DNA of 11,726 bases from Porticoccaceae bacterium UBA1989 (GCA_002335945.1 DDDD01000172.1:1-11726), one strand, 5' to 3'. Counted from the first letter of the stretch, positions 1 to 6,102 are shown. Notes: a model not told the origin generated them from the letters alone. Program-made: numbers and translations.

Positions 1-3
1 ACT

Positions 4-95
4 TGTCATCCTGAGCGCAGTCGAAGGATCTCTGCTCCCTAAGCTGCAATCCTGCAGGTAGATCCTTCGGTTCGCTTTGCTCTCTCAGGATGACA
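4..95. repeat. REP/MITE-like palindromic repeat, copy 1
   Basis: This is an imperfect 92-bp palindrome. The outer arms TGTCATCCTGAG (4–15) and CTCAGGATGACA (84–95) pair over 12 bp. The inner arms CGAAGGATCT (22–31) and AGATCCTTCG (60–69) pair over 10 bp. They are separated by an asymmetric internal loop of 6 nt on the left and 14 nt on the right. The tip holds the palindrome CCTGCAGG (51–58). It matches the copy at 240–331 at 90 of 92 positions. It has no open reading frame and so encodes no transposase. Elements with these arm sequences are widespread intergenic repeats in many bacteria (general knowledge). Mobility by an enzyme encoded elsewhere is inference. Confidence 0.85.
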
Positions 96-187
96 GGAAT
101 GGGGCTTTAGCGGGATGACAGGAATGGGGCTTTGGCGGGGTTGCAAGCTTGAGGGTCTGGCGGGATAACCGGATTAAGGGCTCTGGG
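88..187. repeat. Degenerate 25-bp tandem array after palindrome copy 1
   Basis: Four consecutive 25-bp units lie at 88–112, 113–137, 138–162 and 163–187. Units 1 and 2 are identical at 24 of 25 positions and begin GGATGACAGGAATGGGGC. Units 3 and 4 are decayed but keep the register, with a purine-rich start and a CTGG-type end. The first unit overlaps the last 8 bp of the palindrome, so the array appears to have grown out of the palindrome's end. A further decayed unit can be aligned at about 203–227. The remaining bases up to 239 show nothing recognisable. Confidence 0.7.
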
Positions 188-239
188 GTGGCTGGTACTC
201 ATGGGTTACCGGATTGTAAGCTCATGGATAAGCAGATTT

Positions 240-331
240 TGTCATCCTGAGCGCAGTCGAAGGATCTCTGCCCCCTAAGCTGCAATCCTGCAGGGAGATC
301 CTTCGGTTCGCTTTGCTCTCTCAGGATGACA
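240..331. repeat. REP/MITE-like palindromic repeat, copy 2
   Basis: This is a second copy of the 92-bp palindrome, in the same orientation and 236 bp downstream of the first. It differs from copy 1 only at 272 (C instead of T) and 295 (G instead of T). The outer 12-bp stem (240–251 with 320–331) and the inner 10-bp stem (258–267 with 296–305) are both fully kept. Two copies this similar, set in far more diverged flanking DNA, point to recent duplication or to maintenance by conversion. Confidence 0.85.
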
Positions 332-373
332 GGAATGGGGCTCTGGCGGGATTGCAAATTTGACGTTCTAGCG
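324..373. repeat. 25-bp tandem units after palindrome copy 2
   Basis: Two 25-bp units lie at 324–348 and 349–373. The first begins GGATGACAGGAATGGGGC, like the first units after copy 1, and overlaps the palindrome end by 8 bp. The second starts GGATTGCAAA and matches the decayed third unit of the first array (138–162) at 19 of 25 positions. The palindrome and its tail therefore seem to have duplicated as one composite element. The tail ends about 27 bp from the proB stop codon. Confidence 0.65.
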
Positions 374-399
374 AGGTGCCAGCGTAATAACGCGCCTAA

Positions 400-1524
400 C
401 TAGGCGTTAACCACCAAATTATCACGATGAATCAACTCATCGTCTTCGCGATAACCAAGAATCTCAGAAATAGACTCTGTGCTCTGGCCTTTAATACGCC
501 CTGCTTCATCTGAATTGTAATTAACTAGGCCACGGGCTATCTCGGTGCCGTCGCTGTCTATACAGCTAACTAGCTCACCCCGAGTAAAGGTACCCACCAC
601 TCGGCTAACGCCAACAGCCAACAAGCTGCGGCCCTGTTCGGTTAGAACTTTAACGGCGCCGGCATCTAGAACTAGCTGGCCTTTTACTTGGAGGTGACCG
701 GCTAACCATTGCTTGCGTGCGGCCAGGGGCTTTTGGTCGGCAGACAGCAGTGTGCCCACTTCATCGCCTGCGGCGACGGCGTGCAATATGTTTGCGTTGC
801 GGCCACCAACAATTATGGTGTTGCAGCCTGAGCGCGCGGCTAACCTGGCTGCCTGTAACTTGGTCACCATGCCGCCACGGCCTAGCGTTCCGCTACTTCC
901 GCCGGCTAAGGCGTCGAGGGAAGGGTCTGTCGCCATTGCTTGGCTTATTAAGGTAGCGCGGGGATCGGTATCTGGATTGGCGCTGTAGAGGCCGTCTTTA
1001 TCGGTGAGAATAACTAGCATGTCGGCATCGATTAGGTTGGCGACTAGGGCGGCCAAACTGTCGTTGTCGCCAAAGCGAATCTCGTCGGTAACGACGGTAT
1101 CGTTTTCGTTGACGATTGGCACTACGGCTAGGTTCATTAGGGTCTGTAATACGCCGCGGGCATTGAGGTAGCGCTGGCGGCTGGCCATGTCGTCATGGTC
1201 GAGGAGGATCTGGGCGGTGTGGTGGTCGAAGCGTTTGAAGCTGCTTTCGTAGGCCTGTATTAGGCCCATCTGCCCTACTGATGCGGCGGCTTGGAGTTCG
1301 TGAATGCTGTTGGGGCGGGTTTTCCAGCCTAGGCGCACTATGCCTTCGGCAATGGCGCCGGAGGAGACGAGTACGACTTCTTTGCCTTCGGCGAGCAATG
1401 TGGCTATTTGTTCTACCCAGCTGTCGATGGCGTTGCGATCGAGGCCTGCGCCGTCATTGGTGAGCAGCGCGCTACCAATTTTGATAACCCAGCGTTTGGC
1501 GTCCTTAGCAATCTGTCTGTTCAT
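400..1524 (-). CDS. proB: Glutamate 5-kinase, first step of proline synthesis
   Basis: The product phosphorylates glutamate with ATP to gamma-glutamyl phosphate, the committed and normally proline-inhibited step of proline synthesis in the cytoplasm. The 374 residues match the usual length of the two-domain enzyme. An amino-acid kinase domain (about 10–255) shows KIGSALL (15–21), SSGA (54–57), NENDTV (139–144), GDNDSL (152–157), TDKDGLY (174–180) and GRGGMVTK (215–222). A C-terminal PUA domain follows (about 277–360). The ATG at 1524 has an AAGAGAG-like Shine-Dalgarno upstream. The gene lies 60 bp behind obgE on the same strand and is probably cotranscribed with it, an arrangement common in gammaproteobacteria. 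Its TAG stop lies within a small GC-rich dyad (about 388–410) that lacks a T tract, so no convincing terminator is visible. Confidence 0.97.
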   Translation of the reverse strand: MNRQIAKDAKRWVIKIGSALLTNDGAGLDRNAIDSWVEQIATLLAEGKEVVLVSSGAIAEGIVRLGWKTRPNSIHELQAAASVGQMGLIQAYESSFKRFDHHTAQILLDHDDMASRQRYLNARGVLQTLMNLAVVPIVNENDTVVTDEIRFGDNDSLAALVANLIDADMLVILTDKDGLYSANPDTDPRATLISQAMATDPSLDALAGGSSGTLGRGGMVTKLQAARLAARSGCNTIIVGGRNANILHAVAAGDEVGTLLSADQKPLAARKQWLAGHLQVKGQLVLDAGAVKVLTEQGRSLLAVGVSRVVGTFTRGELVSCIDSDGTEIARGLVNYNSDEAGRIKGQSTESISEILGYREDDELIHRDNLVVNA

Positions 1525-1530
1525 TAATCG

Positions 1531-1573
1531 CTGCTCTCTTTGAAACTGCTCTCTTGAAACTGCCGCCTTGAAA
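1531..1573. repeat. Three tandem 14–15-bp repeats between obgE and proB
   Basis: Three direct units fill most of the gap between the obgE stop and the proB start: 1531–1545, 1546–1559 and 1560–1573. On the plus strand they read CTGCTCTCTTTGAAA, CTGCTCTCTTGAAA and CTGCCGCCTTGAAA. On the coding (minus) strand each gives TTTCAAGAGAGCAG or a variant. The AAGAGAG core of the unit nearest proB is its most likely Shine-Dalgarno. The duplications therefore multiply a ribosome-binding-like sequence. Confidence 0.7.
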
Positions 1574-1584
1574 CAGCGCTTAAC

Positions 1585-2778
1585 TTACTCTGCGTAAACC
1601 ACGTCTACATCATGGTCGTCGTCATCTTCATCGGTATCTTCGGTGACCTGCTTGCGCGCGTTACGGCGGTTGTCTGCCAGCTCTTGAATGCGGTCGCGGG
1701 CTTCGGCCTGAATTTCCATGCGACGCTTTTCGGACTGTTCTGCTAGTTCGGGTGCGGCTCGCTCTTCTTCTCGGTGACCGTCGATATATTCCATAATCGC
1801 GGCACAGAGTGCTTTGGTGCCCTGCGAGGCCAAACCAGAAATTCTAAACACGGGGCCCTGCCAATTGAGGTGATCGACCACTTCTTGGCAGCGGGCGTCT
1901 ACTTCGTCTTCGGGTAGCAGGTCGACTTTATTGAGAACCAACCAGCGATCGCCCTCTGCTAATGTCGGGCTAAACTTGGCGAGCTCTTGCTCGATTACTT
2001 CGGCATTTTCACCGGCGGTGCTATCGTCGTAAGGCATCATGTCCACGAGATGTAATAACAGGCGTGTGCGGGTTAGGTGCTTTAGAAAGCGAATACCTAG
2101 GCCGGCCCCTTCTGAGGCACCTTCGATCAATCCGGGTATATCGGCAACCACGAAACTTTTATCGCCGCTCATGCCCACTACACCTAGGTTAGGTACCAGT
2201 GTGGTGAAGGGATAGTCGGCTACTTTGGGGCGTGCGGCTGAGACTGAGCGTATAAAGGTAGACTTGCCAGCGTTGGGTAATCCCAGCAAGCCAACATCTG
2301 CCAATACTTTTAGTTCGAGCTTAATCTCACGTACTTCGCCCTCTTGGCCGGGGGACGTTTGTCGCGGGGCACGGTTGGTGCTCGATTTATAGCGGGTGTT
2401 ACCCAAGCCATGGAATCCGCCCTGAGCAATTTTTAACTGCTGGCCTAGCTCGGTAATATCGCCGAGTACATCGCCGGTCTCGTCATCGAGCACGGTGGTG
2501 CCAATGGGAACCTGCAATATGAGATCTTCTCCGCCACGGCCCGTACATTCTGCACTGCTGCCCTGCTGACCCACTTCGGCTTTAAAGTTTCTGGTGTAGC
2601 GAAAGTCGATAAGGGTGTTAAGCCCATCGGCACCTACTAGGAATACGCTGCCACCATCACCGCCGTCGCCGCCATCTGGGCCGCCTTTGGGGATGTATTT
2701 TTCACGGCGAAAACTCAAACAGCCATTGCCGCCTTTGCCTGCGTGTACCTTAATTGTTGCTTCGTCGACGAATTTCAT
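1585..2778 (-). CDS. obgE: Obg GTPase, 50S ribosome assembly factor
   Basis: Obg (CgtA) is an essential GTP-binding protein that associates with the 50S subunit and acts in its assembly and in stress signalling. The glycine-rich Obg fold fills residues 1–158, with the repeated GGDGG pattern at 33–43. The GTPase domain carries G1 GLPNAGKS (166–173), switch I YPFTTLVPNLG (189–199), G3 DIPGLIEGA (213–221) and G4 NKVD (283–286). The tail (about 379–397) is strongly acidic, with a run of aspartates, as in other proteobacterial Obg proteins. The 397-residue length is usual. The ATG at 2778 gives the canonical MKFVDEA start, but the bases before it read CTACCCCC on the coding strand, with no Shine-Dalgarno. 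proB follows on the same strand. Unlike the common order rplU–rpmA–obgE, this gene is cut off from rpmA by an opposing gene and a terminator, so it needs its own promoter in 2779–3034. Confidence 0.98.
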   Translation of the reverse strand: MKFVDEATIKVHAGKGGNGCLSFRREKYIPKGGPDGGDGGDGGSVFLVGADGLNTLIDFRYTRNFKAEVGQQGSSAECTGRGGEDLILQVPIGTTVLDDETGDVLGDITELGQQLKIAQGGFHGLGNTRYKSSTNRAPRQTSPGQEGEVREIKLELKVLADVGLLGLPNAGKSTFIRSVSAARPKVADYPFTTLVPNLGVVGMSGDKSFVVADIPGLIEGASEGAGLGIRFLKHLTRTRLLLHLVDMMPYDDSTAGENAEVIEQELAKFSPTLAEGDRWLVLNKVDLLPEDEVDARCQEVVDHLNWQGPVFRISGLASQGTKALCAAIMEYIDGHREEERAAPELAEQSEKRRMEIQAEARDRIQELADNRRNARKQVTEDTDEDDDDHDVDVVYAE

Positions 2779-2961
2779 GGGGGTAGTTTACAGTTGCCAG
2801 TAGGGTTATGTCATGGTGGGAAAAGGATGGTGCTTTATGGGGCGCATTATTACCAATGGGGGTACTACAAGCAACCACAACCGCAGGTAATTAAAGGTGT
2901 TGGCTAAGTAGCCCAATCTGATGCAGAATGCGCGATGGCCAAATGCAGGGGATTGGTCGCT

Positions 2962-2995
2962 GGGGGTCTAGCCCCTAGACTCGGCCATATAGCCG
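2962..2995. promoter_or_regulatory. Paired dyads upstream of the glutaredoxin gene, possible operator/promoter
   Basis: Two adjacent inverted repeats lie in the 256-bp region between the divergent obgE and glutaredoxin genes. The first is GTCTAG-CCC-CTAGAC (2966–2980), which overlaps an alternative GGGG-TCTAG-CCCC. The second is CGGC-CATATA-GCCG (2982–2995). A weak sigma-70-like pair, TTGGTC (2953–2958) and TAGACT (2976–2981), spaced by 17 bp, would place the first dyad across the spacer and the -10. A role as an operator is inference. The rest of 2779–3034 shows no coding potential, and I see no convincing obgE promoter there. Confidence 0.3.
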
Positions 2996-3034
2996 GTCAA
3001 CCCTTTAAATTCAAGACTGTAGTGGAGTTGTAAG

Positions 3035-3403
3035 ATGGTAGTTATTCGTTGGATTTTGGGACAGATTATTTTGGTGTTAGATTTTCTGACGTCACCTAAA
3101 GCGGTGGTGAGAGAGACGGCGGCGCAACAGGCCGTTGATGATGTGACTGCTACTATGTCGATGTATCAGTTTAAGACCTGCCCTTTCTGCGTGAAGGTTC
3201 GCCGCGAGCTTAAGCGTCATGCGCTGCATATTGAGCTGCGGGATGCGAAGAACGATGCAGAACTTAAAGCAGAGCTGGTTAATGAAGGGGGTCGCCACAA
3301 GGTGCCTTGCCTGCGAATTGAGAATGCGGATAAGTCGGTTGAGTGGCTCTATGAGTCTAGCGACATTATTGCCCGTTTGAAAAGCCAGTTTAAGCTGGCG
3401 TAG
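3035..3403 (+). CDS. Membrane-anchored glutaredoxin-like protein
   Basis: This 122-residue protein has a hydrophobic N-terminal segment (about 2–18, with one Arg at 5), which could anchor it in the inner membrane, followed by a linker (19–41) and a glutaredoxin/thioredoxin-fold domain. The domain carries the dithiol motif CPFC (49–52), a cis-proline in KVPC (89–92) and the YESSDI motif (106–111) typical of glutathione binding. It probably reduces disulfides or glutathionylated proteins. The partner is unknown, and which side of the membrane the domain faces is not settled by the sequence. The start is supported by TGGAG (3023–3027), 7 nt before the ATG. A start at Met43 would drop the anchor but has no comparable signal. 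The gene stands alone on the plus strand, splits two minus-strand operons and ends before a strong terminator. Confidence 0.88.
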   Translation: MVVIRWILGQIILVLDFLTSPKAVVRETAAQQAVDDVTATMSMYQFKTCPFCVKVRRELKRHALHIELRDAKNDAELKAELVNEGGRHKVPCLRIENADKSVEWLYESSDIIARLKSQFKLA

Positions 3404-3461
3404 GGGCTTTTTAGTAGATGGCTCAAGGCTGTCATACCGGCAAGTCATAAAACGTAGACAT

Positions 3462-3490
3462 AAAAAAAGCTCCCAAAGGAGCTTTTTTTT
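3462..3490. terminator. Bidirectional rho-independent terminator
   Basis: The stem AGCTCC (3468–3473) pairs with GGAGCT (3478–3483) around a CAAA loop. An A tract lies on the left (3462–3468) and a run of eight T on the right (3483–3490). Read on the plus strand it ends the glutaredoxin transcript 59 bp after its stop. Read on the minus strand it ends rplU–rpmA 17 bp after the rpmA stop. It also cuts rpmA off from obgE. Confidence 0.93.
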
Positions 3491-3506
3491 CGCCAGTCGA
3501 ATCAGC

Positions 3507-3764
3507 TTATGCTGAAATCACCTGTGCGTATTTGCGGTTGTGCGGGCCTTTCTGTACGAATTCTACAGTGCCTGTCGAGGTTGCAAATAATGTGTGATCT
3601 TTGCCGATACCAACGTTGTTGCCCGGGTGGAATTTAGTGCCACGCTGACGAACGATGATGCTACCTGCATTAATTGCCTGACCGCCATACACCTTAACAC
3701 CAAGGCGTTTGCTTTCTGAATCGCGACCGTTTCTAGTACTACCACCAGCTTTTTTGTGAGCCAT
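3507..3764 (-). CDS. rpmA: 50S ribosomal protein L27
   Basis: L27 is a large-subunit protein whose N-terminal tail reaches toward the peptidyl-transferase centre. The 85 residues start with the typical MAHKKAGGSTRNGRDS and continue with SKRLGVKVYGGQ and the GNNVG segment. The mature N terminus is encoded directly, without the cleaved extension seen in Firmicutes. AGAGGA (complement of 3772–3777) is a good Shine-Dalgarno 7 nt before the ATG. The gene follows rplU by only 18 bp on the same strand and ends at the bidirectional terminator, so rplU–rpmA form a two-gene operon here. Confidence 0.99.
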   Translation of the reverse strand: MAHKKAGGSTRNGRDSESKRLGVKVYGGQAINAGSIIVRQRGTKFHPGNNVGIGKDHTLFATSTGTVEFVQKGPHNRKYAQVISA

Positions 3765-3782
3765 TGCTATTTCCTCTCAGGA

Positions 3783-4097
3783 TTAACTAGCGCTAATGCC
3801 AGTAATCTTAACTTCGGTATACCACTGTCTGTGGCCCTGTTGTGTGCGTGAATGCTTACGACGACGGAACTTGATAATGTTCACTTTATCGCCACGACCG
3901 TGAGACACGATCTCTGCTGTCACTTTTCCGCCTTCTACAAGGGGTGCACCAATCTTGACTTCGGCACCTTCGCCGACCATCAAGACTTCTTCAAAATCTA
4001 TATTATCACCAGTCGCCAGATCAAGCTTCTCCAGACGTAAGGTTTCTCCCTCAACGACTCGATGCTGCTTTCCGCCACTTTTGATTACTGCGTACAT
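3783..4097 (-). CDS. rplU: 50S ribosomal protein L21
   Basis: L21 binds 23S rRNA in the large subunit. The 104-residue product starts MYAVIKSGGKQHRV, the family's standard N terminus, and contains the usual basic segment FRRRKHSRTQQGHRQ near the C-terminal end. The frame is open four codons further upstream to a TTG at 4109. The Shine-Dalgarno GGAG (complement of 4104–4107) overlaps that TTG and lies 6 nt before the ATG at 4097, so the ATG is chosen. rpmA follows after 18 bp. The 5' leader contains a small perfect hairpin at 4117–4132. Confidence 0.98.
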   Translation of the reverse strand: MYAVIKSGGKQHRVVEGETLRLEKLDLATGDNIDFEEVLMVGEGAEVKIGAPLVEGGKVTAEIVSHGRGDKVNIIKFRRRKHSRTQQGHRQWYTEVKITGISAS

Positions 4098-4116
4098 GTT
4101 CTGCTCCAATTCATAG

Positions 4117-4132
4117 TGGCCTTCAGAGGCCA
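4117..4132 (-). promoter_or_regulatory. Small hairpin in the rplU leader
   Basis: TGGCCT (4117–4122) and AGGCCA (4127–4132) form a perfect 6-bp stem with a 4-nt loop, 9 nt before the Shine-Dalgarno of rplU (4104–4107). It would lie in the untranslated leader of the rplU–rpmA mRNA. Many ribosomal-protein operons are controlled through leader structures. That this one is regulatory is inference, since the stem is short. Confidence 0.35.
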
Positions 4133-4158
4133 GATTCCGTCGCTTACAATCTTGGGGT

Positions 4159-4185
4159 AAATTAGCCCCTGCGAGAGGGCGGCAA
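4159..4185 (-). promoter_or_regulatory. Candidate rplU promoter
   Basis: On the minus strand TTGCCG (complement of 4180–4185) could serve as a -35 and TAATTT (complement of 4159–4164) as a -10. The spacer is only 15 bp, shorter than ideal. The site lies upstream of the leader hairpin and in the gap where a ribosomal-protein promoter must lie unless rplU is read from pgeF. Confidence 0.3.
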
Positions 4186-4263
4186 TTCTAATGGAACACC
4201 CCAGTCTTATCAAGTGTTTAAACGACGAAAACGCAAGTAATCCTGCTGCCGTTGCCAGCACCC

Positions 4264-4296
4264 AAAAAGCCCCACCATTATTAGCCTTAACAGGGG
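4264..4296 (-). terminator. Weak possible terminator after pgeF
   Basis: Read on the minus strand, CCCC (complement of 4293–4296) can pair with GGGG of GGGGC (complement of 4269–4273), which is followed by TTTTT (complement of 4264–4268). The stem is only 4 bp and the loop 19 nt. It may be a poor terminator, or readthrough from rluD–pgeF into rplU may occur. Confidence 0.22.
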
Positions 4297-4299
4297 TTG

Positions 4300-5082
4300 T
4301 TAATTACTGTTTTCCATCCAGATAAGGGAGGCGTTGCGGCCGGTTTTACGGTCTCTGCGATAGGAATAAAACTGCTCTGGCTGAGAGAAAGTACAGCACT
4401 CACCCCCATAGACCGCAGTCACACCACTGGCTGCCAGTTCTGCGCGCGCTAAGGCATAGAGATCCGCTAGGTGCTTTCCTGCCCCTGAACTAGACACAAA
4501 TGCGGCCTTAATGGCTTGCTGGTGCTCGGCGTTTTGAGCCTTGGCTAAAAAAGCCTCTAACACTTCGGCGCCCACTTCAAATGTTTGCGGACCTATGGCT
4601 GGCCCTAAATAAGCCATTATCTGACCATCATGCTGGGGAAATGTCGCTACGCTATCGCGCAAGATGCCATTGCATAATCCACGCCATCCCGCATGGGCTG
4701 CGGCAACATGGGTGCCAGATTGATTACAGAGCAATACCGGCAGACAGTCGGCAGTTAACACGGCACAGACTGTATTCGCGGTATCTGTGTAGCTACCGTC
4801 CGCACTGGGAATGCCCTGGGCCTTGGGTACACCCTTAATGTTGGGCGCATAGACAATATCGGTGCCATGAACCTGTTCTAACCACAGCGGATCACAGGGC
4901 AGGTTGAGTGCCGTGACTAGAGTCTGCCGGTTGGCTAACACATGGGCCGGATTATCTTCTACATGGAGGGCTAGGTTATTGCCATTAAAGGGAGCTTCGC
5001 TGACACCCCCAGTTCGCAGGCTGATGGCCGAGCGAACGTTTTTCGGGGCGGGCCAGTCTGGGATAAGGTAATGATTAGCCAT
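4300..5082 (-). CDS. pgeF: YfiH/LACC1-family enzyme (polyphenol oxidase / purine nucleoside phosphorylase-like)
   Basis: The 260-residue protein belongs to the DUF152/YfiH family. Members have been described as multicopper-like polyphenol oxidases, as purine nucleoside phosphorylase/adenosine deaminases (the LACC1 activity) and, in E. coli, as an editing factor for peptidoglycan precursors (PgeF). The three metal-ligand positions are visible: His72 in LEQVHG, Cys113 in ADCLPVLL and His130 in AAAHAGWRG. A C-terminal SYRRDRKTGR segment closes the fold. The ATG at 5082 shares its A with the TGA stop of rluD, so the two are probably translationally coupled. The rluD–yfiH pairing is conserved in many gammaproteobacteria. 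Which activity dominates in the cell cannot be told from the sequence. Confidence 0.93.
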   Translation of the reverse strand: MANHYLIPDWPAPKNVRSAISLRTGGVSEAPFNGNNLALHVEDNPAHVLANRQTLVTALNLPCDPLWLEQVHGTDIVYAPNIKGVPKAQGIPSADGSYTDTANTVCAVLTADCLPVLLCNQSGTHVAAAHAGWRGLCNGILRDSVATFPQHDGQIMAYLGPAIGPQTFEVGAEVLEAFLAKAQNAEHQQAIKAAFVSSSGAGKHLADLYALARAELAASGVTAVYGGECCTFSQPEQFYSYRRDRKTGRNASLIWMENSN

Positions 5083-6059
5083 CAGGCTTGCTCGGCGGCC
5101 AATACGGTTAACAGTGCCTGCATATCTTCAGGTAACTCAGATTCCCAGCCGATGGACTCGCCAGTGGCGGGATGAATTAATTCTAACTCTCGGGCATGCA
5201 GCGCCTGACGGCCAAACTGGCTGAGGCTGTCGCGCAATGTTTGGGATGCACCTTTATGAATGCGGAAACGTCCGGCGTAGACATCGTCACCCACGATTGG
5301 GTATCGAATATGGGCCATGTGCACGCGAATCTGATGGGTGCGACCGGTTTCTAGCTTGAGCCGCACAAATGTGTGTCCTTCAAAACGCTCTAGAACGCGA
5401 TAATGGGTGCGGGCCTCTTTGCCATCGGAGATAACGGCCATTTTGGTGCGCTGTTTGGGATGTCTGCCAATTTTCTGGTTTACCAGCCCCCCACCGATCA
5501 TGACGCCGCTAACCACAGCCTCGTATTCACGGCGTACGGTTCTTGCCTGTAGCTGCGACACTAAATCTGTATGTGCCTGTAGGGTTTTGGCAACCACCAT
5601 CAGGCCGGTCGTATCCTTGTCGAGACGATGGACAATGCCGGCTCTGGGTACCGAGGCTAGTTGTGGGCAATGGAAGAGCAATGCATTGAGCACAGTGCCA
5701 TCGCGATTACCTGCCGCTGGATGGACTACAAAATTGGCCGATTTGTTAATCACCAGAATATGGTCGTCTTCGTACACAATATTTAGGGGAATATCTTCCG
5801 CTACCCAGTCACCCTCAGCTTTAAGCTCCGCACTAATGGTTAGCACTTCGCCTCCCAGCAGTTTCTGCTTGGGCACCTGCTGCTGGTCATTGACTCTAAG
5901 CTGACCTTCTTTAATCCACTGCTGGAGCCGCGACCGGGAAAAGTCTGAGAACAGTTCCGACGCCACCTGATCGAGGCGACGCCCACAGGCGTCGTGGGGT
6001 ACTTCGGCAGTCAGTTCGATAATTGACGGATCACTTGGCGTTGGGCTGGGCTGATTCAC
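5082..6059 (-). CDS. rluD: 23S rRNA pseudouridine synthase RluD
   Basis: RluD isomerises uridines 1911, 1915 and 1917 in helix 69 of 23S rRNA (E. coli numbering) late in 50S assembly. The 325 residues comprise an N-terminal tail, an S4 RNA-binding domain (about 25–82) and an RsuA/RluA-type catalytic domain. The active-site motif HRLDKDTTGL lies at 144–153, with Asp147 as the expected nucleophile. ETGRTHQIRVHMAHI in the C-terminal half is typical of the RluA/C/D group. RluD is preferred over RluC/RluA because of the partner genes pgeF and bamD. The start is GTG at 6059, with a weak GGAA about 9 nt upstream. No ATG in frame would give a complete S4 domain. pgeF overlaps the stop by one base. 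Confidence 0.95.
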   Translation of the reverse strand: MNQPSPTPSDPSIIELTAEVPHDACGRRLDQVASELFSDFSRSRLQQWIKEGQLRVNDQQQVPKQKLLGGEVLTISAELKAEGDWVAEDIPLNIVYEDDHILVINKSANFVVHPAAGNRDGTVLNALLFHCPQLASVPRAGIVHRLDKDTTGLMVVAKTLQAHTDLVSQLQARTVRREYEAVVSGVMIGGGLVNQKIGRHPKQRTKMAVISDGKEARTHYRVLERFEGHTFVRLKLETGRTHQIRVHMAHIRYPIVGDDVYAGRFRIHKGASQTLRDSLSQFGRQALHARELELIHPATGESIGWESELPEDMQALLTVLAAEQA

Positions 6060-6072
6060 TAAAATATTCCAA

Positions 6073-6102
6073 AATATAGAAAGATAATTGCGGTGAGAAC
6101 AA
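6073..6102 (-). promoter_or_regulatory. Candidate rluD promoter
   Basis: On the minus strand TTGTTC (complement of 6097–6102) and TATATT (complement of 6073–6078) are separated by 18 bp. The -10 matches the sigma-70 consensus at five of six positions. The -35 lies in the left unit of the 17-bp tandem repeat. If used, the transcript would start only about 7 nt before the GTG, which would leave little or no Shine-Dalgarno. Confidence 0.4.

Noticed and set aside
1..399. Possible CRISPR array
   Set aside because: There are only two long palindromes, and the 25-bp units are directly adjacent with no unique spacers, so this is not a CRISPR structure.
388..410. Hairpin over the proB stop as a terminator
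   Set aside because: The dyad is short and bulged and is not followed by a T tract on the proB coding strand.
713..988. Plus-strand open frames opposite proB
   Set aside because: They are shadows of the proB coding strand, low in complexity and without a start signal.
3092..3448. 118-codon minus-strand open frame opposite the glutaredoxin gene
   Set aside because: The plus-strand frame carries a clear CPFC glutaredoxin domain and a good Shine-Dalgarno. The opposite frame shows no family features.
4098..4109. Longer L21 start at the TTG at 4109
   Set aside because: The Shine-Dalgarno GGAG overlaps this TTG and is correctly spaced for the ATG at 4097, which also gives the canonical MYAVI terminus.
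5407..5904. 165-codon plus-strand open frame opposite rluD
   Set aside because: It lies wholly within rluD, has no recognisable domain or ribosome-binding site, and its composition is that of the complement of a coding strand.
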